NCBI GenBank assembly: GCA_025144025.1
Contig: JALXWS010000013.1
Span: 1-64,000 of the forward strand
DNA length: 64,000 bases
Reading direction: 5' to 3'
Source of the DNA: Corynebacterium sp. p3-SID1241
GTDB taxonomy: Bacteria; Actinomycetota; Actinomycetes; Mycobacteriales; Mycobacteriaceae
A model generated the notes under the pieces. It was given only the letters and a program-made list of their open reading frames with translations, had not been told where the DNA came from and ran no database searches. A program made the translations under genes and the position numbers. Of this stretch, positions 36,664 to 47,204 are shown in pieces; the first letter of the stretch is position 1; each line of letters opens with the position of its first letter.

Positions 36664-36994
36664 CGCATCCTCCTAGAGTCGTTTTTATTTAACAGTTTAT
36701 ACAGCGAGGTTGATCTAGCAACTCATCTTATTAACATGGGTTGACCTGACAACTCCTACTACTTCACGTTGGAGTGGGTATACGTAGGAAATAATTTCCT
36801 CGGCCAACATATTTGACTAGGAAATATATTTGGTTTCCTTTTGAATATATATCTCTAGAGATATTCCATCTGTGTAGAACGAGATGGTATTGGTCTAGAA
36901 ATTAAATACGCGATGGGGTTTGCTGATTAAAGTTGGCCCGCAAGGGCACTAAGCGCGACCGGCCAAAGGGAGCGAAGCGTTTAGAATAGCGGTC
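36664..36994. other. AT-rich intergenic region with several inverted repeats
   Basis: This 331-bp region has no gene. It contains two MarR-type palindromes near 36709-36753. An inverted repeat AGGAAATAATTTCCT is at 36786-36800, and a looser pair of the same arms is at 36819-36839. Downstream lies a TAGAAT -10 at 36982-36987, 7 nt before the next gene. Local AT content is well above its neighbours. Confidence 0.6.
36709..36753. promoter_or_regulatory. Two operator-like palindromes before the MarR gene
   Basis: GTTGATCTAGCAAC (36709-36722) and GTTGACCTGACAAC (36740-36753) have the same 4-bp arms with a 6-bp centre, and TC follows each. Their starts are 31 bp apart, about three helical turns, so bound dimers would lie on the same face. 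This is the usual layout of a MarR autoregulatory site. Confidence 0.6.
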
Positions 36995-37636
36995 ATGGAT
37001 AAGCTATTTGGCACGTGCGGATTCGACTTTTTAGATATAGATGAACTCATTGCGGAGCTGCCGACAGAGCACGAACTGTGGGATGCGCCAGGCTTCGATC
37101 GGGTGATTTTCTACGCGGACTCGTCTGGCATGGCGGTCACAGCGATGGAATACGAAGGGGAATGGGCTGCTGTGCCTTCGTATCGCGGTGGGGAAGAGAC
37201 ACCGGGGACCATATACCGGGCAACGCCCTATATCGGCATTGTAGAAACGGGTGATTTGCGGTTCGCGGCGCTTACGGATGCACCGTTTGCGCTGCCGGCA
37301 GGCAACCCGGTAGGCGGAGAAAAGCTACAGGGGACATTGCAGCCGACGGTAGCGGCGTTGAATTACGAGGTAGGGGAGCCAGAGGAGTTTACCTTCACTT
37401 CGCCTGCTACCGAACGCTTTTACCGGAACTTAAAGCCCAGCATGTTAAACCCGCAGGTGGAGGTCGCGGGGACTATTGGGGGCATCGCCAAGCACAGCAA
37501 CGAGCTAGGCATGGGGGAGTTTTGGGTATGCGACCTCGACGGCCTGCCGCTCATTGTGAACGAAAAGCTGGAGGTCGGCCAAGGAATCCGGGCGCACGGC
37601 ATTGCGCTGTGCGCCACGGAGTTTTGGGCCGAATAG
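36995..37636 (+). CDS. Protein of unknown function
   Basis: The 213-residue protein is acidic and soluble with no membrane segment or signal peptide. I do not recognise a domain. It contains several glycine-rich turns and ends GEFWVCDLDGLPLIVNEK. TAGAAT lies 7 nt before the ATG, so a leaderless mRNA is likely. Its stop is immediately beside that of leuS on the other strand. Regular codon use supports a real gene. Confidence 0.65.
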   Translation: MDKLFGTCGFDFLDIDELIAELPTEHELWDAPGFDRVIFYADSSGMAVTAMEYEGEWAAVPSYRGGEETPGTIYRATPYIGIVETGDLRFAALTDAPFALPAGNPVGGEKLQGTLQPTVAALNYEVGEPEEFTFTSPATERFYRNLKPSMLNPQVEVAGTIGGIAKHSNELGMGEFWVCDLDGLPLIVNEKLEVGQGIRAHGIALCATEFWAE

Positions 37637-40483
37637 CTACTTGACCACGAGGTTGACCATCCGGCCAGGGACGTAGATCTTCTTGACTACGTTCTTACCG
37701 TTGGTCAGCTCGGCAATCTTGGCATCGGCCAGGGCAACCTCGAAGACCGCATCCTGGTCAGCATCAGCAGCTACGTTGATGCGGGCCTTTACCTTGCCGT
37801 TGATCTGCACCGGCACCTCAATCTCATCGTCTACCAGGTACTTTTCCTCAAAGGTGGGGAAAGGCTGGTAGGTGATGGTCTCGTCATGTCCAAAGCGCTG
37901 CCACAGCTCCTCCGCGATGTGCGGGGCGATGGGGGAGACCAACTGTGCAATCGGCTCTACGGCGGCGCGCGGGGCCTGGGTGCGGTAGGTCTTAGTCAGG
38001 TAATTAACGTACTCGATGAGCTTGGCCACAACGGTATTAAGCCGAAGGTTCTCGTAATCATCGCGCACGCCCGCAATGGTGCGGTGGAGCTGTTTGAGAT
38101 CGTCCTCGCTCAATTCGGCGTCGGTAGTGGCCAGCTCACCGGTATCCTCATTGACGGCCAAGCGCCACAGGCGCTGCAGGAAGCGTTGGGAACCTACGAC
38201 GTCCTTGGTAGCCCACGGGCGGGAGGTATCCAGCGGACCCATGGACATCTCATAAACTCGCAGGGTATCGGCACCAAAGTCGCGGCAAATATCGTCCGGA
38301 GCCACGGCATTCTTGAGGGACTTGCCCATCTTGCCGTACTCTTGCTTGACCTCTTCGCCGTTGTAGTAGAACTTGCCGTCTTTTTCTTCTACTTCAGCGG
38401 CCGGAACGTACACGCCGCGGGAATCCGTGTAGGCATAGGCCTGGATATAGCCTTGGTTGTACAGGCGGCGGTAGGGCTCTTGGGACCTGACAAAGCCCAG
38501 GTCAAAGAGCACCTTATGCCAGAAGCGGGAGTAGAGCAGGTGCAGCACGGCGTGCTCGACGCCGCCGACGTACAGGTCTACGCCGCCAGGGTCCTGCGGG
38601 CCATGCTGGTCCGGACGCGGGCCGGTCCAATAGCGCTCGTTTTCTAAATCGCAGAAGGTATCGTCGTTGCGGGGATCGATATAGCGCAATTGGTACCAGG
38701 AAGAACCCGCCCACTGCGGCATGACATTGGTATCGCGGAAATAGGTCTGTGGACCGTCGCCCAGATCCAGCTCTACCTCGACCCAATCACGCACCTTAGC
38801 CAGCGGTGGTTGCGGCTCGGTGTCCTTGTCCTCTGGATCAAAGGAAACGGGCTTATAATCTTCTACCTCTGGCAGCTCTACCGGCAGCATGGATTCCGGT
38901 AAGGCGTGGGCGAAGCCATCCTGGTCATAGACGATGGGGAAGGGCTCGCCCCAGTAACGCTGGCGGGCAAAGAGCCAATCGCGCAGCTTGTACTGCACCT
39001 TTTCGCGCCCGGACCCATCCTTCTCCAGCCATTCGATGGCCTTGGCAATGGCCTCGACCTTATTTAGACCATTAAGATCCAAACCCTTGTCATTGGCGGA
39101 ATTGACCAACGCGCCGTCCTCGGTCCAGGCTTCTTCCTCTACGTTTCCGCCAGAGACAACCCCCGTGATGGGCAGTCCGAAGGCCTGGGCAAACTCGTAG
39201 TCACGGGTGTCGTGCGCCGGAACTGCCATGATGGCGCCGGTGCCGTAGCCGGTCAGCACATAGTCCGCGATGAAGATCGGCACCTTTTTGCCGGAAACCG
39301 GGTTGGTGGCATAGGTGCCGAGGAAGACACCGGTCTTTTCCTTATTTTCTTGGCGCTCTAGATCAGACTTGGCAGCAATATCGGTGCGGTAGGACTCCAC
39401 GGCCTCCTTTGGATCATCGTGACCATAGGTCCAACGCTCATCCACGTCATCGTCATAGGGGATGGGGGAGAGGAGGGCGTCGACAAGCTCATGCTCTGGG
39501 GCCAGCACCACGTACTCGGCACCGAAGAGGGTATCCGGGCGGGTGGTAAAGACCTCTATCTCGTAGCCCTCAGCAGGGAAGGAGACCTCTGCGCCGCGGG
39601 AACGCCCAATCCAATTGCGCTGCATGGACTTAACCTTCTCCGGCCAATCCAAAAGCTCTAGATCATCGAGCAGGCGATCGGAATAGGCCGTAATGCGCAT
39701 CATCCATTGGGAGAGGTTCTTTCGGAAGACAGGAAAGTTGCCGCGCTCGGACTTACCCTCCGCGGTGACCTCTTCGTTTGCCAGCACGGTACCCAAGCCC
39801 GGGCACCAGTTCACCGTGGAATTAGACAGGTAGACCAGGCGGAATTCATCGATGGCCGCGGCCTTTTCCTCTTCGCTAAGGTCCTCGTAATAGCGGCCGC
39901 CCTTAGTGGTGCGCTTATTGGCCTTCAGCTCCTTGATGAGCTCCGCAATCGGGCGGGCCTTTTGCTGCTCCTCATCGAACCAAGAGTTATAAATCTGCAG
40001 GAAAATCCATTGGGTCCACTTGAAAAACTCCGGGTCGGTGGATTCCACGGAGCGGCGCGGGTCGTGCCCCAAGCCCAACATCCCCAGCTGGCGGCGCATG
40101 TTCTCAATATTCGCCTCAGTGGTCGTGCGCGGGTGGGTACCGGTCTGGATGGCGTACTGCTCGGCCGGCAGGCCGAAGGCATCGTAGCCCAAGGTATGCA
40201 GCACATTCTTGCCCAGCATGCGGTTATAGCGGGCGTAAGTATCGGTAGCGATATAACCCAGGGGGTGTCCCACGTGCAGGCCCGCGCCGGACGGGTAAGG
40301 GAACATATCCTGCACATTGAGCTTTTCCTTAGGCAACTCGCCCTCCCTGGTGGCGAGCTCGCCTACCGGATTCGGGGCATTAAAGGTGCCATTGTCTTTC
40401 CAGTACTGCTGCCAGGTCTTCTCGATCTGGTTCGCCAGCTCCGGGGTATAGCGGTACGAAGTGGAATCGCTCTGGGTAGTCAT
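37637..40483 (-). CDS. leuS: Leucine-tRNA ligase
   Basis: The 948-residue class I synthetase charges tRNA-Leu. It has the HIGH-type [12 protein letters not shown] motif near residue 70, the KMSK-type KMGKSLKN near residue 705, and the editing domain with [19 protein letters not shown] in between. I chose the ATG at 40483. A longer in-frame reading begins at 40600 but would add 39 residues without family support. A T-box or leader is not apparent. Confidence 0.96.
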   Translation of the reverse strand: MTTQSDSTSYRYTPELANQIEKTWQQYWKDNGTFNAPNPVGELATREGELPKEKLNVQDMFPYPSGAGLHVGHPLGYIATDTYARYNRMLGKNVLHTLGYDAFGLPAEQYAIQTGTHPRTTTEANIENMRRQLGMLGLGHDPRRSVESTDPEFFKWTQWIFLQIYNSWFDEEQQKARPIAELIKELKANKRTTKGGRYYEDLSEEEKAAAIDEFRLVYLSNSTVNWCPGLGTVLANEEVTAEGKSERGNFPVFRKNLSQWMMRITAYSDRLLDDLELLDWPEKVKSMQRNWIGRSRGAEVSFPAEGYEIEVFTTRPDTLFGAEYVVLAPEHELVDALLSPIPYDDDVDERWTYGHDDPKEAVESYRTDIAAKSDLERQENKEKTGVFLGTYATNPVSGKKVPIFIADYVLTGYGTGAIMAVPAHDTRDYEFAQAFGLPITGVVSGGNVEEEAWTEDGALVNSANDKGLDLNGLNKVEAIAKAIEWLEKDGSGREKVQYKLRDWLFARQRYWGEPFPIVYDQDGFAHALPESMLPVELPEVEDYKPVSFDPEDKDTEPQPPLAKVRDWVEVELDLGDGPQTYFRDTNVMPQWAGSSWYQLRYIDPRNDDTFCDLENERYWTGPRPDQHGPQDPGGVDLYVGGVEHAVLHLLYSRFWHKVLFDLGFVRSQEPYRRLYNQGYIQAYAYTDSRGVYVPAAEVEEKDGKFYYNGEEVKQEYGKMGKSLKNAVAPDDICRDFGADTLRVYEMSMGPLDTSRPWATKDVVGSQRFLQRLWRLAVNEDTGELATTDAELSEDDLKQLHRTIAGVRDDYENLRLNTVVAKLIEYVNYLTKTYRTQAPRAAVEPIAQLVSPIAPHIAEELWQRFGHDETITYQPFPTFEEKYLVDDEIEVPVQINGKVKARINVAADADQDAVFEVALADAKIAELTNGKNVVKKIYVPGRMVNLVVK

Positions 40484-40657
40484 AATCACACAGTGTAATA
40501 GCCGCATTCCGGCGCGGGGTAGTTCGCTACGCTTTCCGCGTTCCGCAGGGCACGCACATCCAACATCCCCGCCGTATTCGCCCCCCGGTTTTCGCGTCAT
40601 TTCCGCCGTTCGCAGCCAAAATGCAGATCTGCATGAAAATGATCTAGGCTGGGGTAA

Positions 40658-43231
40658 ATGAGCCAGGAGAAGTTTCGCAGTCAGCTTTCATCTTTTGCAG
40701 ACGCAGCGGTATTTCAGGGGATTCCGCACCTGCGCCTCTCCCCAGCTAGCCACACTCTGGAGCTGTACCTACCCGCCGTAACCGCAGGTTATGAGCCAGA
40801 AGATCCCCAGTGGACCGTGTCTTCTCAGCTGCTCGATGGTAGCGAGGACACCCGCAAGTTCTACTATGTGGAGGGCGAGGAGCCCGGGCTGTGGATCAGC
40901 ATGCCGAGCCCTTTCAGCCACCTCAGCGTCTCCTTTGAGGAGCACACCTTGGAGTTTACCGGCGTGGCCAATGGTGGCCTGCTACTGGATTCCACCCATC
41001 GGCCGGTCGATACCACCGCAGCGGTATCTAAGGGCTCGTATACCTTCATCGCCCCCATTGGTACCGAGATCTCCAAGGCTAAAGCCGGTGAAGCTCGCCC
41101 ACACGGCGCGTGGGAAGGTTGGTCCATCCTCCCACTAGAGGTAAGCCAGTCTTTCACCGTGGAGGTTGCACGCCAAGAGCCTACCACTATCAAGGTCTCC
41201 GGCAGCCCCGACTTTGCCTGGGATATGGCCGTCAAGTCCCTGCCCAATGCCCACGGGCTGGATGGCGAGCTGGTCTATACCCAGTCGCCGCGAGTGATAG
41301 CCAATACCGAACTCAGCATGGAGCTGACCTATGTCCCCATGGGTGGGGAAGAGGAGGCCGTGCTGGAGGACGAGCTACCGGAGGGCATTCACGAGGTGCT
41401 CCCGGCAGACGCCTTTGAAGATCCCTGGGTAGGGCGCTACCGCTTCACCTTGTACAAGGACGAGGAACTGGTGGATATCCAGTACCTCAACTTCGCAGAA
41501 TCACTGCACATGCGCGCGAAGAACGAGGGTCCGCGCGGCACCAATTTCCGCTTTATCGACGCCCTGGGCAACCTTTCGCCGTTTAGCTATGCCTTGGCTT
41601 CTGCGCCGGGCAAGTCCATCCAGATGGAAAAAGGCCAGCGCGTCTTTGGTGAGGACGAGAGCGTGCGCGAAGAGACCATCGGCAGCGAGGCTGGCTATGA
41701 GCTGACCTTCCAAGTGGAACCGGCGACAATTCGTACCCGCGTCAAGCGTACCGCGGCCGAACCCGTAGATTATCTGGATAAGCAGGTCATTCTGGCAGAC
41801 CAGCTCGATGCCGATGCACTTTTTACAATCCACTCGCCAGAGCCGCTTCCATTGGCGAAGTTCGTGGTTATTGATAAGAACCAGAAGATTAGAGACCTTG
41901 TCACCGCCAATGGCTCCACGGAAGCGGCCACCAGCCTGTCGGTACCAAACCGCGCGCTGAAGTCTGCGCTGACAAAGAAGACCTCGCTGGAGCTTTACCT
42001 CCTGTGGTCCACGCTGTCCTATGAGGAGTACCTCGAGGGCCTGCCGGAGAAGGAGCGCGCAGCACACCAAAAGCGCAGCGTTGAGCGTCGCGTCATGGAG
42101 TATGAGGCCACTGCGGCTAGCGACCTCATCTATGCCGCCATCGCCACAGTGCGCAAGGCACCGTTGGTTTCCCGCGCGACCATTGAGGACGGCATCCTCG
42201 TCCCCGAGCAGCCGCACGAGGAAGAGGTAGAGCTGCTGGCTTGGGCTTGGCCTCTGGGCAATCCCGCGGGCGAGCCGGTGCCGCTGGAGCCCACTGAGGA
42301 CGGCTTTGAACTGCCCGAGGAGTTGCTGGGCGCCGGCCATCTCATCGTGGACTTCCGCGAGGATGAGCCGGCCAGCGACTTGGCCGCACCTCAGTACCCG
42401 CCGGCCAGCGCCCTCATCATCTTCCAAGACGGTGAGACCGAAAACTCTGAGGGAATATGGCCCACCTACGCGGCCATGCGCCGCCTTGCGCCGAAGACCA
42501 AGGAGACTTTTGAGGCGCTCATCAAGGACATTGAGGCCGACCCGCGCGCCAGCATGGATGCGCTCATGGCCGCGGATTTTGAGCCGGGCCAACGCATGCG
42601 CGCCTTTGTCCGCACCGGATTGGTCTCCCGCAGCTTCCGCCGCGAAGAACCAGCCAGCGAGCCTTCCTCGCTACTAGCCGCGCTTGCCGACACCGCCCAT
42701 GACTACGTCGAAGCCCACGGCTCCGCCTCGCTTGCGCGCGTGCCGTCCACTGGGGTCGATGATGTTACCCGCCCGATGCTGCTGATGAGCGCCACGGGCG
42801 AGGCTCCCACGCCGTCGACGGAAAGTGATCAACTCTGCGATGATGCCCACCGCATTGCCGCGCTGCGTGAGTGCTTTGCCAACGATCTTGCCCTCACCCG
42901 CCTGGGCACCATCTCCAAGCTGCGCAGCACCGCCATGCAGCTGCGGGTAACGCTGCAAAAGTTGGGCGTCGATAAGTCCGTCCTGCACACCCTGCTCGCG
43001 CTCGATGCCTTTGGCGATGGCAATGCGGAGCTCGGCGATTCCGCGTGGATGCCGTTTATTTCCTATGTCTTCGCCATCACGGCGCGCGGCGTGGCCAATG
43101 GGAAGCTGGCTGACCCTGCTTTCGCCGCCGCGCTTGACGATGCCCTCCCGCAGCTCGCCGAGGCCGTCTCACTCGCCCCGCAGCTGTTTTATCGCGATAT
43201 TCTCACCGCAGAGGCGCTGACGCTGAACTAG
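40658..43231 (+). CDS. Large acidic cytoplasmic protein of unknown function
   Basis: The 857-residue protein has no signal peptide or membrane segment and is strongly acidic. The first about 450 residues look beta-rich. The stretch 450-600 has Leu/Glu-rich helices ([20 protein letters not shown]). The last 250 residues look helical. I could not match any family. TAGGCT lies 7 nt before the ATG, so it is probably leaderless, and it is divergent from leuS. Nothing in the sequence indicates recent transfer, and the GC content matches its neighbours. Confidence 0.72.
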   Translation: MSQEKFRSQLSSFADAAVFQGIPHLRLSPASHTLELYLPAVTAGYEPEDPQWTVSSQLLDGSEDTRKFYYVEGEEPGLWISMPSPFSHLSVSFEEHTLEFTGVANGGLLLDSTHRPVDTTAAVSKGSYTFIAPIGTEISKAKAGEARPHGAWEGWSILPLEVSQSFTVEVARQEPTTIKVSGSPDFAWDMAVKSLPNAHGLDGELVYTQSPRVIANTELSMELTYVPMGGEEEAVLEDELPEGIHEVLPADAFEDPWVGRYRFTLYKDEELVDIQYLNFAESLHMRAKNEGPRGTNFRFIDALGNLSPFSYALASAPGKSIQMEKGQRVFGEDESVREETIGSEAGYELTFQVEPATIRTRVKRTAAEPVDYLDKQVILADQLDADALFTIHSPEPLPLAKFVVIDKNQKIRDLVTANGSTEAATSLSVPNRALKSALTKKTSLELYLLWSTLSYEEYLEGLPEKERAAHQKRSVERRVMEYEATAASDLIYAAIATVRKAPLVSRATIEDGILVPEQPHEEEVELLAWAWPLGNPAGEPVPLEPTEDGFELPEELLGAGHLIVDFREDEPASDLAAPQYPPASALIIFQDGETENSEGIWPTYAAMRRLAPKTKETFEALIKDIEADPRASMDALMAADFEPGQRMRAFVRTGLVSRSFRREEPASEPSSLLAALADTAHDYVEAHGSASLARVPSTGVDDVTRPMLLMSATGEAPTPSTESDQLCDDAHRIAALRECFANDLALTRLGTISKLRSTAMQLRVTLQKLGVDKSVLHTLLALDAFGDGNAELGDSAWMPFISYVFAITARGVANGKLADPAFAAALDDALPQLAEAVSLAPQLFYRDILTAEALTLN

Positions 43232-43241
43232 AGTGGCAGAC

Positions 43242-43874
43242 ATGCAGGTCATCTCCACCAATGTCGCCGTCCGCCGGCCGGACCCGAGCGGGCGGCATGA
43301 GTTTTCGGGCATCGACAAAAAGCCGCAAGATTTCATTGATGTGGCAGCGCCCGGACCCCATTACGGCGATGGGTCCGGCGTGCGCGGCGATATAATTGGT
43401 GACGCCCAACATCACGGCGGCAACGATAAGGCCGTTTACGCTTACTCCCGCGAGGAACTGGATTACTGGCAATCTGAACTTTCCCGCCCGCTGGCCTCCG
43501 GCGGCTTTGGCGAAAATCTCACCACGCAGGGCGTCGATCTGTCTGCTCTGCTCATCAATCAGCGCGTGTGCATCGGCACCGCCGTGCTTGAGGTATCCGT
43601 GCCCCGCCAACCGTGTGCCACCTTCGCCTGCTGGCTAGGGGAGCGCGGCTGGCTCAAGCGCTGGACCGCGCGCGGAGACTGCGGCACCTACCTGCGCATC
43701 ATTTCCCCCGGCCGCATCCGCCCCGGCGATACCATCGAACTAGATGCCACGCCCAGCCACGACATCACCATGCGCATGGCGTTTGCCGCCAAAATGGGCG
43801 ACCGTGCCCTTGCCCAGCGCGTTATTGATGCCCGCTGCCTGCCCGCTCACCAGCAAAACTCGCTCCGCACCTAA
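43242..43874 (+). CDS. MOSC-domain protein (YiiM-like)
   Basis: The 210-residue protein has the MOSC core with the conserved Cys in PRQPCATFACWLG. QHHGGNDKAVYAYSREELDYW and GGFGENLTTQGVDL are typical of YiiM. YiiM in Escherichia coli reduces N-hydroxylated base analogues together with a molybdenum cofactor. The ATG at 43242 has TAGAGT 7 nt before it, which I prefer over the GTG at 43233. It lies directly after the 857-residue gene. Confidence 0.86.
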   Translation: MQVISTNVAVRRPDPSGRHEFSGIDKKPQDFIDVAAPGPHYGDGSGVRGDIIGDAQHHGGNDKAVYAYSREELDYWQSELSRPLASGGFGENLTTQGVDLSALLINQRVCIGTAVLEVSVPRQPCATFACWLGERGWLKRWTARGDCGTYLRIISPGRIRPGDTIELDATPSHDITMRMAFAAKMGDRALAQRVIDARCLPAHQQNSLRT

Positions 43875-43942
43875 CTACATAGGCGCACATAGCCCGCTAA
43901 TAGGGTGCGCGTTAGCTTCGCCTCTTCGACCGACGTGTGCGC

Positions 43943-43979
43943 AAAACAAAAAGCACGCCAGCTCTTATAGCTAACGTGC
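43943..43979 (-). terminator. Rho-independent terminator of the MFS gene
   Basis: On the minus strand GCACGTTAGCT pairs with AGCTGGCGTGC around a short loop and is followed by TTTTTGTTTT. It lies just downstream of the MFS stop at 44018. Confidence 0.82.
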
Positions 43980-44017
43980 CTGTATTGCTTAGCGCGAAAA
44001 GGGGGGCGGATATGGTA

Positions 44018-45226
44018 CTACCCCTCTTCAAAGTTCAGATGGTGTCCCTTGGCCTTGGGGAAGCGTCCATGCACAAAGAAGTAGTAAATGGCGGCGATGA
44101 CAACGAGACCCGCGAGGATGAGGTACATCATGTCGAATCCCGTTGCACTAACGATGGGGCCAAGGCCGAACGGCGCTAGGCCAATGCCTAGGTCCAACAG
44201 GAGGAACATCGTGGAAATTCCCGCGCCCATCTGTGCCGCCGGTACTGAGCGCACAGAGATGGCCTGGCAGGCAGGGCTCAGCGTTCCGAAGCCCAGGCCA
44301 GTGAAGGCACCCGCAACCACCAACATGACGTCGTTGGTAGGGAAGCCCATGAGGAGCAGGGCAACAACAAAAGCGGCCAAGCCGAGGTACATCACGGCGT
44401 TATCGCCCTTGTGGTCTTGGATGCGGCCTAGGACGAAACGCATGATGAGCATGGTTACCGCATAACCAATAAAGAACAGGCCAGCGCCGGTGGCAAGGTC
44501 TTCCTTGCGCGCGTAGGCGTTGAGGTAGGTAACCACGCCGGAGTAGGCGATGCCGACCAGCAGCATAAATAGGCCGATAGGAACCACGTTGGGGTGCACG
44601 GCATTGCGCAGCCTAAACGCTGGCTTTTCGGAGGAAACCTCGGCCGGATAGTGCAGCACCAAAGCCAAAACCAAAGACACGATATTTGCGCCAAGTGCTA
44701 CGGCGAAAAGCGTGTTGTAACCGATGTTATTGGCCAAGAAAAGGCCGAGCGCCGGGCCGAATGCTGTTGCCAAGGTTGTACCGAGAGCGAAGTAGCCGGT
44801 GCCCTCTGCGCGGCGCTCGTGCGGGATGACGGATTGTGCTACCGCCATGAGCGCGGTAGAGGTCAAAGCATAGCCCGCACCGTGCAACATACGCACGAAA
44901 ATTAAGACCGCAACATTATGCGCGAAAAAATACGCCACAGCTACAACCGTGACGAAGGCCAGAGAAGTCAGGGCTGCTTTCTTGTGCCCCACACTGTCCA
45001 CGATCCAACCGGAGAACACGCGCATGCAGGTAGCTCCCAAAACGAAGGCACTGGAAGCAAAGCCGCCGACTGTATCCGATGCCCCAAAGCTTTCTACCGC
45101 ATAGAGGGCCATGGTGGTCACGGACAGATAGAAGACCAAGAACTGGCAAAAATTGGCCACCCACGCCAAGGCGAACGTGGGAGTCATCAGCCGCGGTTTA
45201 CCCGCCGAAGATTCAGTAGACGTCAT
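44018..45226 (-). CDS. MFS transporter
   Basis: The 402-residue protein has 12 predicted helices and the family loop GWIVDSVGHKKA after helix 2, with the motif GRIQDHKGD after helix 8. Its closest relatives appear to be drug or metallophore exporters, but no substrate is visible. A G6 tract lies at 44001-44006, twelve bases after the stop. It is followed by a strong terminator. Confidence 0.8.
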   Translation of the reverse strand: MTSTESSAGKPRLMTPTFALAWVANFCQFLVFYLSVTTMALYAVESFGASDTVGGFASSAFVLGATCMRVFSGWIVDSVGHKKAALTSLAFVTVVAVAYFFAHNVAVLIFVRMLHGAGYALTSTALMAVAQSVIPHERRAEGTGYFALGTTLATAFGPALGLFLANNIGYNTLFAVALGANIVSLVLALVLHYPAEVSSEKPAFRLRNAVHPNVVPIGLFMLLVGIAYSGVVTYLNAYARKEDLATGAGLFFIGYAVTMLIMRFVLGRIQDHKGDNAVMYLGLAAFVVALLLMGFPTNDVMLVVAGAFTGLGFGTLSPACQAISVRSVPAAQMGAGISTMFLLLDLGIGLAPFGLGPIVSATGFDMMYLILAGLVVIAAIYYFFVHGRFPKAKGHHLNFEEG

Positions 45227-45575
45227 AAACTCACTCCAAATAACAAAAAGAAAATTCCCTCTCCACGTGCTGGCAAAAAGCCTCGGTACGCGGACGAAGG
45301 AAATACAAATTAGACTATACGGAGGGGAACTATACGCCCCGCGAGCTTCAATGGTTACTCAAAAGGCTCTAAAGTGCTTTGTCGACGCCAAACTTTTGCG
45401 GCCGACTGCAATCGCATAAGGCCTTCTGAACTGGCCAAATAAAAAGTTGCGGTCAGTTATGTCACATTTTTGCAAATTCGGGTTAATTACGGGCTGAATG
45501 TTTACATGTGTACCAACCGGCCGGGCCTACGGAGGGCCAGGCCGGTTTTCTTGTCCTCGCTAAGCCGTGGACTCT
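45227..45575. other. MFS-gabD intergenic region
   Basis: This 349-bp region has no convincing gene. It contains the MFS promoter and, near its right end, a GC-rich hairpin with a T-run on the plus strand (45515-45549). That hairpin is not explained by a known plus-strand gene. Confidence 0.6.
45515..45549 (+). terminator. GC-rich hairpin with T-run on the plus strand
   Basis: AACCGGCC at 45515-45522 pairs with GGCCGGTT at 45540-45547, with further inner GGCC pairing and TTTTCTT following. It reads as a terminator on the plus strand, but the nearest genes are both on the minus strand. A short unannotated transcript is possible, or the hairpin could serve gabD on the minus strand without a T-run. 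Confidence 0.5.
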
Positions 45576-47051
45576 CTAGACATTGGCATAAGGATCGCGG
45601 ATGCCCAGATATTGAACAGTGGTGTATTCCTCAATACCCTCAGCACCACCCTCGCGTCCTAGACCAGATTGCTTTACACCACCAAATGGGGCTGCGGCAT
45701 TCGAGACGACACCTGCATTGAATCCCATGAGTCCAAATTCAAGGCCATCGGCCACGCGCCAGAGGCGATCAGAATTTTCCGTAAAGACATAGGAGGCGAG
45801 TCCGTATTCCGTATCATTTGCGATCTCTAAGGCTTCGGACTCCTCGGTAAAGGTCAAGATCGGTGCGATGGGACCAAAGATTTCCTCCTGAGCTACGCGA
45901 GTTTCACGTGAAACATTGCTCAAAATCGTCGGTTCGTAAAAATGGCCCTCGCCCTCGCCACGCTTGCCACCGGTAACCACGGTAGCGCCCTTGTTCACAG
46001 CATCCTCCACTAGGCCAGCAACATTATCGAGTGCCTTGGCTTCGATGAGGGGGCCACAAGTAACACCTTCATCCATGCCATCGCCAACGACGAGCTTCTC
46101 AAACTCAACGGCGAGCTTCTGCGTAAATTCCTCTGCAACGGACTCGTGCACCAAGAAACGGTTTGCCGCAGTGCATGCTTCACCAATATTGCGCATCTTC
46201 GCCCCCATGGCCCCCGCCACGGCCTGGTCGATATCCGCGTCTTCGAAGATGATGAACGGTGCGTTCCCGCCGAGTTCCATGGAGGTGCGAAGTACATTAT
46301 CTGCAGCGCCCTTAAGGAGGGTCTTACCCACTGGGGTGGAGCCAGTAAAAGAGAGCTTCCGCAGACGGGCGTCGGCAAGCAGGGGCTCCGAAATGGTCGA
46401 CGCAGAGCTGCCGGAAACTACATTGAGTACACCCTTAGGAATGCCGGCATCAAGCATGGTTTGTGCGAAGTACTGTGCGGTTAGCGGAGTAAGCTTAGCC
46501 GGCTTCAGAACCATGGTGCAGCCTGCTGCTACGGCCGGGGCCACCTTGCGGGTAGCCATCGCAAGAGGGAAGTTCCACGGGGTAATCAACAGACAAGGCC
46601 CTACCGGCTTGCGGCGGGTGACCATGCGCAGCGTTCCTTCCGGAACGGGGGAGTAGCGCCCATAATCACGGGTAGCCTCCTCACTAAACCAGCGGAGGTA
46701 CTCCGCGCCGTATGTGACCTCACCTTGAGACTCGGCAAAAGGCTTTCCCATTTCAAGGGTCATCAAAGTAGCGAACTCATCAGCTCGTTCGTGCACCAGC
46801 TCGAATGCACGGCGAAGGATATTGGCCCGCTCACGCGGCGTGGTTTGTGCCCATTCATCTTGAACCGCGCAGGCAGCATCGAGGGCGGCCACCGCATCAG
46901 CGGAGTTCGCAGAATCTAGTGTAGCTATAGTCGCCCCGGTAGCCGGGTTTTCTACGTTGAAGGTCTCCCCAGAGGATGCCTCGCGCCACTCACCGGCAAT
47001 CAAAAGCTTGGTTGGGACCTTTGCCAATACCTCATTTGTATTCAAGGTCAT
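45576..47051 (-). CDS. gabD: NAD(P)-dependent succinate-semialdehyde dehydrogenase
   Basis: The 491-residue aldehyde dehydrogenase has TPWNFPLAM near residue 155, the catalytic Glu in MELGGNAPF and the catalytic Cys in GEACTAANRF. The closest family is GabD, which oxidises succinate semialdehyde to succinate. Others of the same superfamily act on different aldehydes, so the substrate is not certain. There is a perfect parS site at 45901-45914. The gene is divergent from the trp operon. Confidence 0.87.
   Translation of the reverse strand: MTLNTNEVLAKVPTKLLIAGEWREASSGETFNVENPATGATIATLDSANSADAVAALDAACAVQDEWAQTTPRERANILRRAFELVHERADEFATLMTLEMGKPFAESQGEVTYGAEYLRWFSEEATRDYGRYSPVPEGTLRMVTRRKPVGPCLLITPWNFPLAMATRKVAPAVAAGCTMVLKPAKLTPLTAQYFAQTMLDAGIPKGVLNVVSGSSASTISEPLLADARLRKLSFTGSTPVGKTLLKGAADNVLRTSMELGGNAPFIIFEDADIDQAVAGAMGAKMRNIGEACTAANRFLVHESVAEEFTQKLAVEFEKLVVGDGMDEGVTCGPLIEAKALDNVAGLVEDAVNKGATVVTGGKRGEGEGHFYEPTILSNVSRETRVAQEEIFGPIAPILTFTEESEALEIANDTEYGLASYVFTENSDRLWRVADGLEFGLMGFNAGVVSNAAAPFGGVKQSGLGREGGAEGIEEYTTVQYLGIRDPYANV
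45901..45914. promoter_or_regulatory. parS site 1 (ParB binding)
   Basis: The perfect palindrome GTTTCACGTGAAAC, core of the parS consensus TGTTTCACGTGAAACA, lies within gabD. It is followed by A, giving 15 of 16 matches. Confidence 0.88.
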
Positions 47052-47154
47052 TTACATCACCTTTCCTCTCTTGCTTAATGGACCCAACAGTACCGCACTC
47101 ATTCCACTTGGGTAACGCGTACCAACCATGACTTTTGGCCACCAGACGGTGACT

Positions 47155-47169
47155 TGAGAATATTTCTCA
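47155..47169. promoter_or_regulatory. Palindrome in the trp promoter
   Basis: TGAGAATATTTCTCA is a perfect inverted repeat with a 3-bp centre. Its right half would overlap the -35 of a promoter with a -10-like TATAGA at 47186-47191. It could be the operator of a repressor. I do not recognise the regulator. Confidence 0.45.
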
Positions 47170-47204
47170 GCATTATCTTCCGCGCTATAGAAATTTAGGT
47201 TAGT

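Noticed and set aside
41501..42592. Long open frame antisense to the 857-residue gene
   Set aside because: No promoter or ribosome site. The plus-strand frame is much longer and has a good promoter.
44001..44006. G6 tract after the MFS stop
   Set aside because: It lies outside the gene and the MFS frame is normal, so it is not a fourth frameshift.
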